NCBI RefSeq assembly: GCF_000204415.1
Contig: NC_015416.1
Coordinates: 1,302,001 to 1,366,000 of the forward strand
Length of the DNA stretch: 64,000 nt
Direction of reading: 5' to 3'
From: Methanothrix soehngenii GP6
Lineage (GTDB): Archaea > Halobacteriota > Methanosarcinia > Methanotrichales > Methanotrichaceae
The translations under genes and the position numbers were made by a program. Shown here in pieces: positions 35,904 to 44,974 of the stretch. How positions within the stretch are numbered: the first letter of the stretch is position 1; each line of letters opens with the position of its first letter. The notes beneath the pieces were generated by a model. The model was not told the origin of the DNA, made no database searches, and worked only from the letters and a program-made list of their open reading frames with translations.

Positions 35904-37223
35904 ATGAAAAACATTCTGGCCATCAGCATGGCCATCATGATAGCAGCCATTGTTATGATGCCTGCTCTAGGTTATTCTGAGGAGATGGCAGAAAATCCGT
36001 CTTATACAGTGGCCTCGGCAGGGAATCAGTCTTATTCTGCAGGCTCTGCAGGAAGTCAATCTTATACCGCCACATCAGCAGGAGTGCTGTCCAATACCGC
36101 AGCCAATGCTGGAAGAAAAGGCTTTAGCTTCTCAACCGGAGTTGCCGCTCATAACCTCACCTCGGATATGGTAACAGAAGTAAATTCTGTGAGCGCCTCT
36201 CCAGAACTGGGCATCAGGATTCCCTACTCCATCAAAGACGGATCCATGGTTCCTTACTCCATCCAGCAAGGATTCATTGTCCCATACTCGTCAAAGCTGG
36301 GATCCATCGTTCCCTACTCGATCCAGATGGGATCATATGCTTCGTACTCTATCAAGCTGATGGATGAGACCAACGCTACCCTACGAGGCACCTATCAGAC
36401 CGTGAAGCTCGAGCCAACGAAGCTGGGCAGCATTGCCCGCAAAGAGGCCGTAGCATTGGCAGGCGAAACCCCGTCTGTTGCCGCGGTCGAGACACCAGAG
36501 GTCCAGGAAGTAGCTCTGAATGAGACGGCAGCTCTGAATGAGACTGTAGCTTTGAATGAGACTGTAGCTTTGAATGAGACGGCAGCTCTGAATGAGACGG
36601 CAGCTCTGAATGAGACGGCAGCTCTGAATGAGACGGTAGCTCTGAATGAGACGGCAGCTCTGAATGAGACGGTAGCTCTGAATGAGACGGCAGCTCTGAA
36701 TGAGACGGTAGCTCTGAATGAGACGGTAGCTCTGAATGAGACGATAGCTCTGAATGAGACGGTAGCTCTGAATGAGACGGTAGCTCTGAATGAGACGGTA
36801 GCTCTGAATGAGACGGTAGCTCTGAATGAGACGGTAGCTCTGAATGAGACGGTAGCTCTGAATGAGACGGTAGCTCTGAATGAGACCGCCGCAACTGATG
36901 CCGTCGCTGAAGCGGTACGGGGATACACCATTGAGGGCGTTGTATTCGAGGATCTGGACGGAAATGGGGTAATGAATGTCAACGAATCTGGCCTTGCCAA
37001 TTGGACAGTCAACCTGGAGCAACCTGAGGGTGTGATTATCACGAGCGTCAACACCTCAGCAGACGGAAAGTTCATCTTCCTCAACCAGCTTCCTGGTGTA
37101 TATACAATCAAAGAGGTCCTTCAAGCAGGCTGGACGCTTATCTCACCCGCTGATGGCAAGTTCACCGCAGAGGTCATAAACGAGAGCGTGACCCACCTGG
37201 AGTTCGCCAATAACCAATCCTGA
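35904..37223 (+). CDS. Secreted repeat protein with SdrD_B-like C-terminal domain
   Basis: A 439-residue exported protein. A signal peptide (MKNILAISMAIMIAAIVMMPALGYS) is followed by three repeat zones: QSYTA.SAG repeats, then PYSIKxGSMV-like 12-residue repeats near residue 110, then 21 copies of (A/V)ALNET with a sequon in each. The last 100 residues (GYTIEGVVFEDLDGNGVMNVNESGLANWTVNLEQPEG, then TIKEVLQAGWTLISP) look like an SdrD B-type beta-sandwich. GGAGG lies eight bases before ATG 35904. It is probably a glycosylated surface or sheath protein. A terminator-like hairpin follows. Confidence 0.82.
   Translation: MKNILAISMAIMIAAIVMMPALGYSEEMAENPSYTVASAGNQSYSAGSAGSQSYTATSAGVLSNTAANAGRKGFSFSTGVAAHNLTSDMVTEVNSVSASPELGIRIPYSIKDGSMVPYSIQQGFIVPYSSKLGSIVPYSIQMGSYASYSIKLMDETNATLRGTYQTVKLEPTKLGSIARKEAVALAGETPSVAAVETPEVQEVALNETAALNETVALNETVALNETAALNETAALNETAALNETVALNETAALNETVALNETAALNETVALNETVALNETIALNETVALNETVALNETVALNETVALNETVALNETVALNETVALNETAATDAVAEAVRGYTIEGVVFEDLDGNGVMNVNESGLANWTVNLEQPEGVIITSVNTSADGKFIFLNQLPGVYTIKEVLQAGWTLISPADGKFTAEVINESVTHLEFANNQS
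36510..36887 (+). repeat. 21 tandem copies of an 18-bp coding repeat
   Basis: GTAGCTCTGAATGAGACG is repeated 21 times in perfect 18-bp register (378 bp). The only changes are at a few positions, mostly the second base of the first codon (GTA, GCA or ATA) and the leucine codon. The near identity of the copies points to recent expansion by slippage or recombination. It encodes (V/A/I)ALNET, so each unit adds one N-glycosylation sequon. Confidence 0.97.
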
Positions 37224-37266
37224 GCCGCCTTAGCCTATTCAAGGGCCGCATCACCCCAAGATCAGT

Positions 37267-37301
37267 GGTCTGGGCTGTCTGCCAGACCCTTTTCTTTTTT
37301 T
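37267..37301 (+). terminator. Hairpin plus T-run terminator
   Basis: GGTCTGG at 37267-37273 pairs with CCAGACC at 37282-37288 around an eight-base loop, and is followed by CTTTTCTTTTTTT. This is the classical form of an intrinsic terminator and lies about 45 bases after the repeat protein gene. Confidence 0.75.
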
Positions 37302-37412
37302 CAGTCCACTGGCAGGAATCCCTATGGTCAGGTTGAAGATTTCTCGGCGTTCAACCAAAAATCTTTCATAGATTGGGCAAAAGATATAATCACAGACTAG
37401 TGGGGGAAGATC

Positions 37413-37916
37413 ATGAGAATAAGAGTTGCACTTGCATTTATAGCGCTGCTCCTGATGATAATGGGTCCAGCGGCTGCCATAGGCATGAGCAGCGGTAGTG
37501 GCTGCGTTGCGAGAAACGCTCTGGAGGCCTATTGCGTTAACCATGGAGGATGTCCTAAAGACGGAAACTGCTATTTCCCGGACGGCGGTTATTGCGATCT
37601 GGAGTCCTTCTACCGGGGAACCTGTCCTGGCAAAGAGTATTATGAGGATGCCCTTTGGATGTTGGAGGCCTATGCTTTCCTTTATGGGGATTTCACACCA
37701 TATGGACAATACTATGTGCCGGGCACGGGATATTCCTATTATGCCAATCCTTATGCTAATCAGCTCTCCAATCCCTACTGGAATAGCGATCTGGGCAGCT
37801 CCTATTACTGGCCGGTTTATGCCCAAGGATACGGCACAGGTTATGGCACTGATTACGGCGCAGGTTATGGTACTGGATACGGCCCCGCCTATGGCAAAGG
37901 ATACAGCACATCCTAA
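37413..37916 (+). CDS. Secreted DUF333-like protein with Tyr/Gly-rich tail
   Basis: A 167-residue protein with a signal peptide (ALAFIALLLMIMGPAAAIG). A cysteine-rich domain follows (CVARNALEAYCVNHGGCPKDGNCYFPDGGYCDLESFYRGTC) that matches the DUF333 pattern of NPAxxYC, GG, C.FPDG and C...FYRG.C. The last 70 residues are rich in tyrosine, glycine, proline and asparagine and end in GYGTGYGTDYGAGYGTGYGPAYGKGYST, an adhesive-like or sheath-like repeat. GGGGGAAGATC lies before the ATG. It is likely on the cell surface. Confidence 0.75.
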   Translation: MRIRVALAFIALLLMIMGPAAAIGMSSGSGCVARNALEAYCVNHGGCPKDGNCYFPDGGYCDLESFYRGTCPGKEYYEDALWMLEAYAFLYGDFTPYGQYYVPGTGYSYYANPYANQLSNPYWNSDLGSSYYWPVYAQGYGTGYGTDYGAGYGTGYGPAYGKGYSTS

Positions 37917-37969
37917 GTCGATATCACTCCGTATTTAGAGGCATTCGCTTCAAAGGGAGACGATTACTT

Positions 37970-39094
37970 GTGTTTGACCTAGTTGTGGTGGGCGCTGGGC
38001 CGGCTGGCTCGACTGCTGCTCGGATAGCAGCCGGAATGGGCCTTAAGGTCTTAATCCTGGAAAAGGAAAAGTTTCCCCGCTACAAGCCCTGCGGGGGCGC
38101 TCTATCGGAGAGGGCGACCTCCTGGCTGGACCTTCGCCTTCCCGAGGCCGTATGCGAGAAGGCCATAACCGGAGCTCGGATCCACTACCACGAATGGGTT
38201 CAAGACAAGGTCAAGGCCTACAGACTCAGTACTCTGATCAACCGGAGCGCCTTTGACCAGTTCCTACTTCAGAAGGCAATCGAGACCGGAGCCAGTGTCT
38301 CATTCTCTCGTGTTCTGAACTACAGCAGCAAAGAGGATCATGTATCCGTTCAGACAGATGATCAGATCTATAGATCACGATTTTTGATCGTTGCCTCCGG
38401 CTGCCAGGATTCTTTAAGAAGCCGGATATCGGGAAAGGCCTCAAGAGATGATATCGGGGTCTGTCTGGTAACAGAGATCGAGGCGGATGATAGGGATATT
38501 GAGGCCAGACTGGGCAGCTTTCTTGATATTCATTTCGGGATAGCAGGCGGAGGCTATGGCTGGATCTTCCCTCACCGTGGATACTACTCCGTGGGCATAG
38601 GGGGCCTGGCATCCCAGCTTCGCCATCCCCGCATGATAATGAAAGGCTTCCTTGAGAACAACGGCTTTGACCGGGATCAGATAATTCATGGCCACACCAT
38701 ACCGCAAGGAGGAAAGAAGAAGAGGATCTCCCTGGGCAGGGTGCTCTTGACGGGGGACGCAGCCAGCCTGGTGGATTCCTTCTCTGGTGAGGGCATCTAT
38801 TATGCTTTGCGTTCGGGAGAGATGGCGGCAAGGGCGATAGGAGAGGAGAAAGAGAGAGATGTTGCCCGGCTCTATGAGAAGAGATGCAACAAGGAGCTTG
38901 GCGAGGAGCTCAGATATGCCTTGATCCTATCCCAGGCCATGCACCGCCATCCCAAAGCCTTCTCCTGGATGCTGGAACGGCATAATGAGGTATTAGACAG
39001 GTATATTGAGATTGCTGCTGCCAAAAGGTCTTATAAGGATTTTGTGCGCTGGCTGGTGCCCAGGCTGCCCATGGGGATCTTGTCCGCCCGTTGA
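37970..39094 (+). CDS. Geranylgeranyl reductase family FAD-dependent oxidoreductase
   Basis: A 374-residue flavoprotein. The N-terminal dinucleotide fold (FDLVVVGAGPAGSTAARIAAGMGLKVLILEKEKFPRYKPCGGALSERA) has the PxxPCGG pattern of the geranylgeranyl reductase family. FAD-binding VLLTGDAASLVDSFSGEGIYYALRSGEMAA lies near residue 260. Such enzymes saturate the isoprenoid chains of archaeal lipids or quinone-like carriers. The start is GTG at 37970; no ATG is close by. The substrate cannot be told from sequence, and methanogens usually carry several paralogues. Confidence 0.87.
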   Translation: MFDLVVVGAGPAGSTAARIAAGMGLKVLILEKEKFPRYKPCGGALSERATSWLDLRLPEAVCEKAITGARIHYHEWVQDKVKAYRLSTLINRSAFDQFLLQKAIETGASVSFSRVLNYSSKEDHVSVQTDDQIYRSRFLIVASGCQDSLRSRISGKASRDDIGVCLVTEIEADDRDIEARLGSFLDIHFGIAGGGYGWIFPHRGYYSVGIGGLASQLRHPRMIMKGFLENNGFDRDQIIHGHTIPQGGKKKRISLGRVLLTGDAASLVDSFSGEGIYYALRSGEMAARAIGEEKERDVARLYEKRCNKELGEELRYALILSQAMHRHPKAFSWMLERHNEVLDRYIEIAAAKRSYKDFVRWLVPRLPMGILSAR

Positions 39095-39109
39095 ACCTAT
39101 AAAAAAATG

Positions 39110-39445
<336 letters not shown>

Positions 39446-39454
39446 TCACCGCCT

Positions 39455-40663
39455 TCAGGCATAGGCCTTCTCCCCATGCTGGGATATATCCAGGCCCACA
39501 TACTCTTCGTCCTCAGTCACGCGCAAGCCCATGAACGAGTCCACCAGCTTGGCCAGGGCATATGTCACCACAAAGGCATAGACCACCGATATGCCAGCGG
39601 CCATGATCTGCACAGCGAACTGATTGAAGTTGCCCTGCAATAGGCCGGTGTAGCTGTTGACTGCGGAGGTGGCGAATATGCCCGTAGCTACCGCTCCCCA
39701 CAGGCCGCCCATGCCGTGGACCGCCCAGGCATCGCAGCTCTCGTCCAGCCCCCGGCTCACCCGGAAGAGGAGGGACATATAGCAGAGGACCCCGGCCACC
39801 GCTCCGATTACCAGGGCTCCAAGCACGTCCACAAAGCCAGCGGCAGGGGTTATGGCCACCAGGCCGGCTATGCCGCCGCTCACCATTCCCAGGGCGCTGG
39901 GCTTGCCCTTCAGCCAGCTGGAGAGGAGCCAGGTCAGAGCACCGGCAGCAGCGGAGGTATTGGTCACCACCAGGGCAGAGGCAGCAAGGCCGTTCGCTCC
40001 CAGAGCGGAGCCGGCATTGAAGCCAAACCAGCCAAACCACAGCAGTCCGGCGCCCAGCATGGCCATGGGGATATTATGGGGCTCCATGACATAGGAGCCG
40101 AAGCCCACCCTCTTTCCAATCACCATCGCTATGGCCAGGGCGGAGAAGCCGGAGCTTATATGGACCACCGTCCCACCGGCAAAGTCCAGGGCCCCCATCT
40201 GAGCCAGCCAGCCACCTGCCCAGACCCAGTGGGCCAGGGGATCATAGACCAGGGTGGTCCAGAGCAGAGCGAGCACGATGAAGGAGCCAAGGCGCACCCT
40301 CTCCGCCACCGCTGAGGTGAGGATGGCCAAGGTCACCGCAGCGAAGACCATCTGGAAGGCGACGTAGAGCAGATGGGGCAGATTTCCCGCCAGTGGCGCT
40401 TCGCCCAGGCCTATGCCATTCAAGGCAAGGTAATCCAGAGCACCTATTGCTCCGCCTATATCCTGGCCAAATGAGAGGCTGTAGCCCAGGAAAACCCACT
40501 GAAGGCTGGCCAGGGCAAAGGCCAGGAAGGAGAGGCCAATCATCGATACCACAGTCTTCTTGCGCACCAGGCCGCCATAGAATAGGCCTACCCCCGGGGT
40601 CATGAGCATGACCATGGCGGTTGAGACCAAGACCCAGGCTGTGTCTCCGCTGTCTATTGGCAT
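39455..40663 (-). CDS. amt: Ammonium transporter Amt
   Basis: A 402-residue channel protein with about eleven membrane helices. Typical Amt segments are [65 protein letters not shown] and [13 protein letters not shown], with the pore histidine region [18 protein letters not shown]. It moves ammonium into the cell and is gated by the downstream GlnK. ATG 40663 has GGTGAT seven bases upstream and is preferred over ATG 40699. The upstream 100 bases can fold into a strong hairpin. Confidence 0.95.
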   Translation of the reverse strand: MPIDSGDTAWVLVSTAMVMLMTPGVGLFYGGLVRKKTVVSMIGLSFLAFALASLQWVFLGYSLSFGQDIGGAIGALDYLALNGIGLGEAPLAGNLPHLLYVAFQMVFAAVTLAILTSAVAERVRLGSFIVLALLWTTLVYDPLAHWVWAGGWLAQMGALDFAGGTVVHISSGFSALAIAMVIGKRVGFGSYVMEPHNIPMAMLGAGLLWFGWFGFNAGSALGANGLAASALVVTNTSAAAGALTWLLSSWLKGKPSALGMVSGGIAGLVAITPAAGFVDVLGALVIGAVAGVLCYMSLLFRVSRGLDESCDAWAVHGMGGLWGAVATGIFATSAVNSYTGLLQGNFNQFAVQIMAAGISVVYAFVVTYALAKLVDSFMGLRVTEDEEYVGLDISQHGEKAYA

Positions 40664-40682
40664 ATTTGTATCACCTGCACCA

Positions 40683-40755
40683 TAGCTGGCAGACTGCACC
40701 GGCCTCTAGCCATGCAGCATTGTGAGGACAATGCTCAATTGCACTCTGCCAGTTA
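40683..40755 (-). promoter_or_regulatory. Structured leader upstream of amt
   Basis: Arms 40683-40698 and 40740-40755 pair over 16 bases with one mismatch and one wobble. Inside them, AGCATTGT and ACAATGCT (40716-40723 and 40728-40735) form a perfect 8-bp stem around GAGG. The element lies 20-92 bases before the amt ATG, and AT-rich TATA-like DNA lies just beyond it, so it probably forms the start of the amt mRNA. Regulation by folding is inference; no known riboswitch class is recognised. Confidence 0.55.
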
Positions 40756-40802
40756 GAGCTGTTTTTCAGGGGAATAAAAGGATATTTGATATTATTGCAT
40801 AA

Positions 40803-40820
40803 ATGATATGAAAATATCAT
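40803..40820. promoter_or_regulatory. Perfect 7-bp dyad in the amt upstream region
   Basis: ATGATAT and ATATCAT flank GAAA. The site is in the divergent gap between amt and the gene at 40936, close to where the promoters should be, and could be an operator. It does not match the NrpR consensus GGAA-n6-TTCC. Confidence 0.35.
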
Positions 40821-40935
40821 ACTGCAACTCATGGAGGCGATCTGCTATAAGGCTGCGGCAATCTATTTATCTGTGATACGCTTCTTTAATTAGGTTCACA
40901 TGTCCAGGTTTGGACCTGGAAGGTGTTGGCAGCCT

Positions 40936-41619
40936 ATGGACAACAAGTACGAGATACTCCAGGCAATCCGGGAGGCGAAGAAGCATCTCGGAGAAGGATC
41001 AGACTTTCGCATCGCTGATGTCATGGAGACAATGGAAGGCATCGCACCGTTTCTGGATAAAGAGGTCATAATTGGATTGAAATGCAAAAACTGCGATAGC
41101 TATGCACGAGGCTCATTTCCCCTGAGCAACGACTTTTGGGCGGTCGACGAAAATGAGCACTGCCATGAGAAGAAGACCTCTCTGAAGAACCTGAATGCCT
41201 TGAAGCTGGCCGGCTGCCATCAATACTCATGTCAGGAAAGGGAGGAGCTGATGAAGCTGGGCCAGGATATTCTGGATGAGGACCTCAGGCCTGGATTTAG
41301 CGATAGAAAGCTATATGATAGGAGCAAGTTCGCCAGCTACAGCGTAGACTTCCGCATGCTCTCCAATCCGGGAAATATCTGCATTGAGTTTGGGCATCTT
41401 ACGGATGGCGGGTTCACCTGCAGCGATATCAGGCTTTACATCATAAAGAGGCTCGATCCGGGATTTGGAGAGGATGCCTCTCGCAAGATATCCGAGGCTT
41501 TGAAGAAAGGTCCCGTCATGGCGCTTGAGGCCAACCTACAGATCAGAAGGCAGCTTGATATTGACTATGTCCTGGAGTGGATTGCCAAAAAGCGAAAGAT
41601 GGATATAGTATATCTCTAG
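40936..41619 (+). CDS. Hypothetical protein with cysteine/histidine-rich segment
   Basis: A 227-residue soluble protein starting MDNKYEILQAIREAKKHLGEGSDFRIADVMETMEG. A segment near residues 50-95 has LKCKNCDSYARG, NEHCHEKK and AGCHQYSC, a possible metal site. The rest is mixed helix and strand with no known motif. An ATG at 40900 would add 12 residues, but that stretch contains the perfect hairpin TCCAGGT-TTGG-ACCTGGA and looks like leader. I do not recognise the family. Confidence 0.65.
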   Translation: MDNKYEILQAIREAKKHLGEGSDFRIADVMETMEGIAPFLDKEVIIGLKCKNCDSYARGSFPLSNDFWAVDENEHCHEKKTSLKNLNALKLAGCHQYSCQEREELMKLGQDILDEDLRPGFSDRKLYDRSKFASYSVDFRMLSNPGNICIEFGHLTDGGFTCSDIRLYIIKRLDPGFGEDASRKISEALKKGPVMALEANLQIRRQLDIDYVLEWIAKKRKMDIVYL

Positions 41620-41657
41620 CTCTATTTTTGATTTAGACAATAATTGATAATTAAAGG

Positions 41658-43487
41658 ATGTTTTCGACAATGGCGCAACCGCTAGTGCCAGATACCAGCG
41701 TGGTAATAGATGGCAGAGTCTCTGCTAGGATCAAGTCTGGAGAGCTCCAGGGCAGGAGAATTGTAGTGCCCGAGGCTGTGGTGGCGGAGCTGGAAGCCCA
41801 GGCCAACCACGGCCGAGAGATCGGCCTGAAGGGATTGGAGGAGCTGAGAAAGCTCTCCGAGCTTGCCAAAGCCGGCAAGATCGAACTGGAGTATGTAGGA
41901 ATCAGGCCGAACCTGGATCAGATCAAGCTCGCCGGTGGTGGAGAGATCGATGCTATGATCAGGGATGTTGCCCTGGAGCTGGGCGCCTCCTTCCTCACCA
42001 GCGATCAGGTTCAATCCCGGGTGGCAGAGGCGATGGGCCTGGATGTGGAGTACGTCCGTCCCCAAAGGGAGGCGATCAAGCCTCTGTCCCTGGATAGATA
42101 CTTCACCGAGGATACCCTATCCATTCACCTCAAGGAGAGCGCAATACCCATGGCCAAGAGGGGCCATGTAGGGGACTTCTCCCTGGTCCGGCTGGGCGAA
42201 AGACCCTCATCGGAGAGGGAGCTGAGGGACCTATCCCGGGAGATATACGAACGGGCTAAAGCCGATCCAGATGGCTATGTGGAGATGGAAAAGATGGGGG
42301 CAGCGATAATCCAGATTGGGCCGATGAGGATCGCCATCGCCAAGCCGCCGTTCTCCGACGGCCTGGAGATCACCGCCGTTCGACCGGTGGCCAAGGTGAG
42401 CTTTGACTCCTACCGCCATAGCAGCATGCTCAAGACCCGCCTCAAGGAAGGTCAGAGGGGAATTCTCATCGCCGGTCCGCCAGGGTCGGGCAAGTCCACC
42501 TTCGCAGCAGGATTGGCCGAATACCTTTTGGACTGCAACTATGTGGTCAAGACTCTTGAGTCTCCTCGCGATCTGCAGGTTCCCCCGGAGATCACCCAGT
42601 ACGGCCCTCTGGAGGGGAGCATGGAGGCATCGGCAGATATACTGCTCCTGGTCAGGCCCGACTATACCATCTACGATGAGGTCAGGAAGACACGCGACTT
42701 CCAGGTCTTTGCCGATATGAGGCTTGCCGGGGTGGGCATGATCGGCGTGGTCCATGCCAACAAACCCATCGATTCCCTGCAGAGGCTCCTTGGCCGGGTG
42801 GAACTGGGCATGATACCTCAGGTGGTGGACACCGTGGTCTTCATCGAGAGAGGGGAGGTCACTAAGGTTTTGGATGTGGAGTTTGTGGTCAAGGTTCCCT
42901 CGGGAATGGTGGAGGCTGATTTAGCCCGGCCGGTGATCGTGGTCAAGGACTTCGAGAGCGGCCAGGCGGAGTACGAGATGTACTCTTACGGAGAGGAGAT
43001 CGTGGTGATGCCCGTCACCAGAGAGGAGAGAAAGCCCTCCTGGAATCTGGCCAGCAGGGAGATTGAGAAGGAGATCTCTCACCATGTACGTGGCCCCTTC
43101 AAGGTGGAGATGCTCACCGACTCCAGCGCAGTGATCCATGTACCTCAAGAGGATGCTGCGAGGGTGATCGGCAAGGCGGGAAAGAACATCGACCAGATCG
43201 AGAGGAGCCTGGGGATGCATATCGATGTCCGGGCAAGGGACGAGCCCTCTGTTCCTGAGCCGAGGATGGAGGAGACGGCAAAGCATATCATCCTCTGGCT
43301 GGACGGCATGGCCGGTGAGTCAGTCGATGTCTCTGTAGGGGATGAGCCCGCCTTCACCGCCACTGTGGGCCGAAGAGGAGATATCCGCATAGCCAAATCC
43401 TCGGAGATGGCCAAGAGGATCATAAAGAAGATGAAAAAGGGTGAGAGTATAGAGGTGCATAGGTCGGGATCGGAATGGAATGGATGA
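41658..43487 (+). CDS. PIN domain, PilT-like ATPase and KH domain protein
   Basis: A 609-residue archaeal protein. Residues 1-130 form a PIN domain (VPDTSVVIDGRVSARI, VVAELEAQANHGREIGLKG, GEIDAMIRDVALELGASFLTSD). A PilT/VirB11-type ATPase follows, with Walker A GPPGSGKSTFAAGLAEYL near residue 272. A KH domain near residue 500 (ARVIGKAGKNIDQIERSLGMHIDVR) ends the conserved core. The combination suggests an RNA-acting machine, but its role is not established. ATG 41670 is a possible alternative start. The gene overlaps the next one by 13 bases. Confidence 0.92.
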   Translation: MFSTMAQPLVPDTSVVIDGRVSARIKSGELQGRRIVVPEAVVAELEAQANHGREIGLKGLEELRKLSELAKAGKIELEYVGIRPNLDQIKLAGGGEIDAMIRDVALELGASFLTSDQVQSRVAEAMGLDVEYVRPQREAIKPLSLDRYFTEDTLSIHLKESAIPMAKRGHVGDFSLVRLGERPSSERELRDLSREIYERAKADPDGYVEMEKMGAAIIQIGPMRIAIAKPPFSDGLEITAVRPVAKVSFDSYRHSSMLKTRLKEGQRGILIAGPPGSGKSTFAAGLAEYLLDCNYVVKTLESPRDLQVPPEITQYGPLEGSMEASADILLLVRPDYTIYDEVRKTRDFQVFADMRLAGVGMIGVVHANKPIDSLQRLLGRVELGMIPQVVDTVVFIERGEVTKVLDVEFVVKVPSGMVEADLARPVIVVKDFESGQAEYEMYSYGEEIVVMPVTREERKPSWNLASREIEKEISHHVRGPFKVEMLTDSSAVIHVPQEDAARVIGKAGKNIDQIERSLGMHIDVRARDEPSVPEPRMEETAKHIILWLDGMAGESVDVSVGDEPAFTATVGRRGDIRIAKSSEMAKRIIKKMKKGESIEVHRSGSEWNG

Positions 43488-43975
43488 GATATCCAGTCAG
43501 CATCCTCATCCTCCTCTTCCTGGCAGCGGTGCTCACTCTTAACGCCAGCGCCCAGGATCCCGAACCCTGGCAGGACCAGAGAGGCAATGCCACCCCTGTT
43601 CTGATGGGAAAGAATGTAGAGGAAGCAGAAGTAGGCCAGGAGGCTACCGGGCTAAAATCCCGGCTCTTGAGCCCCATGGTCCGATGGGAGCTGGATCTGA
43701 AAGATAGCCTTGATAGGAGTGTGGAAATGGAGATGTACCAATCGAACGATGCCCTATTCGGCAAGGGCAGGATCATGGCGGACGGAATAGAGCAGAACGT
43801 CTCTGCCAGCGGTATAATCTCAGGAAACAAGCTGGATCTGGACATCCTCTCAGAAGACCTCTCGCTATTCCGCCTTTCCCTTACCATGAACGGGAAATCC
43901 ATTTATGGGGACTATCATGTCCATAGTGCCAGATTTATTACCGAGAAGGGCATAGCTATGGGAAAGATTGAATAG
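43475..43975 (+). CDS. Secreted protein, paralogue of the gene at 44146
   Basis: A 166-residue protein with a signal peptide (YPVSILILLFLAAVLTLNASAQ). Its last 95 residues form a small domain: VRWELDLKDSLDRSVEMEMYQSNDALFGKGRI, then LSLFRLSLTMNGKSIYGDYHV. The same pattern appears in the next gene. It looks like a compact extracytoplasmic beta barrel or sandwich. The start overlaps the PIN/KH ATPase gene, so the two are transcribed together despite different cell locations. The family is not recognised. Confidence 0.7.
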   Translation: MEWMRYPVSILILLFLAAVLTLNASAQDPEPWQDQRGNATPVLMGKNVEEAEVGQEATGLKSRLLSPMVRWELDLKDSLDRSVEMEMYQSNDALFGKGRIMADGIEQNVSASGIISGNKLDLDILSEDLSLFRLSLTMNGKSIYGDYHVHSARFITEKGIAMGKIE

Positions 43976-44145
43976 ATCGAAAAAATACGTTCTTTGTCGT
44001 ATAACCATTAAGCTTATCAACTATAAAGCTCATGCCGGATCTGAATGGAGTGCCCCGGATAGCACACAGCGGGCTTAGATCCGTCCGAGATTAAATACCC
44101 AGCATCCAGATCCATTCATGAAGATCAAATATAGGTCGAGATGCC

Positions 44146-44841
44146 ATGAGATTCAAATTGTCAATTGCATTATTCATGTTCTTCATTGCCTTTCTGGCAG
44201 TGACTGCTCTATCTGCCGATTGGACCAACCAGCAGTATCTGAGCGCTGATGAGCTGATAAGCGGCGAAGAAAAGACCTCTAAAGCTCCCACAACCCCGCA
44301 ACAATCCAGAGCGCTTCGAGAGAACGAGAGCTCAATGGACTGGAGCATGCCGAAGACTCTGAGCGATACCTCAAAGGACCCCAAGGCCTCCCGAGCTGAG
44401 GCCGAGGCGGCGAGTATAGGGGCGGAGAACGAGAGTGCATCCACCGTGGACAACGCCACCTCTGAGGAGAATGCCACCGCTATGGCAGAGACTACAGAGC
44501 TTCCTCCGGCCGAGGTCGCGCTGCCCTCTTTGGGAGGAAGCTGGTCATTTGCCCTGAACGACAGCCTCCAGAGGAGCATGGCTTTGACCCTATTCCAGAA
44601 GGATGATCAGCTCTTGGGCGCGGGGAAGATGAGGGTGGAAAACAGCACCATCGATGCAACAGTATCGGGACAGGTCTACGGAAATGGAACCGCGAGGCTG
44701 GATATCATCACCATAAACCCCATTGATCTTTATATGTTTTATCTCAATCTGAACGGTGAAATGGCCAGCGGAGACTACGACGCTCTCTCTGCCAGCGGAA
44801 AGTCCTGGACAGGAGACTTTGAGGGAGTGAAGACAGCATAA
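44146..44841 (+). CDS. Secreted protein with low-complexity linker, paralogue of 43475
   Basis: A 231-residue protein with a signal peptide (LSIALFMFFIAFLAVTALSAD). A 100-residue linker rich in Ala, Glu, Ser and Thr with NAT/NES sequons follows. The C-terminal domain (GGSWSFALNDSLQRSMALTLFQKDDQLLGAGKM, then IDLYMFYLNLNGEMASGDYDA) aligns with that of the gene at 43475. Shared features are W.l.LnDSLqRS, the q.dd.L.G.G.m turn and the nGe..GDYd ending. Both are probably surface proteins from a tandem duplication. Upstream lies a TATA-like ACTATAAAGC near 44020. Confidence 0.7.
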   Translation: MRFKLSIALFMFFIAFLAVTALSADWTNQQYLSADELISGEEKTSKAPTTPQQSRALRENESSMDWSMPKTLSDTSKDPKASRAEAEAASIGAENESASTVDNATSEENATAMAETTELPPAEVALPSLGGSWSFALNDSLQRSMALTLFQKDDQLLGAGKMRVENSTIDATVSGQVYGNGTARLDIITINPIDLYMFYLNLNGEMASGDYDALSASGKSWTGDFEGVKTA

Positions 44842-44974
44842 CTGAGGGGAGATAACGATGCCGAAAGTTCGGCATCCTCTCACTACTCTTCTTTCCCCAC
44901 CTTTCTGTCTTCCGTTCGCAATCTCTTTGCTCAACCAAAGCCTTTTTTGGCAGACAGAAGATCAATAGATCACA

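Noticed and set aside
36510-36887. CRISPR-like regular array
   Set aside because: The 18-bp units are contiguous with no unique spacers and encode a protein in frame with a signal peptide.
36376-37111. Three long minus-strand open frames across the ALNET repeat (172, 213 and 238 residues)
   Set aside because: An 18-bp repeat without stops keeps every frame open. The translations are pure repeats of the antisense and have no starts or similarity of their own.
44036-44083. Nested inverted repeat (CGGATCT/AGATCCG with GCCC/GGGC inside) as a riboswitch
   Set aside because: The stems are short, the expected transcript start falls inside the element, and no known class is matched.
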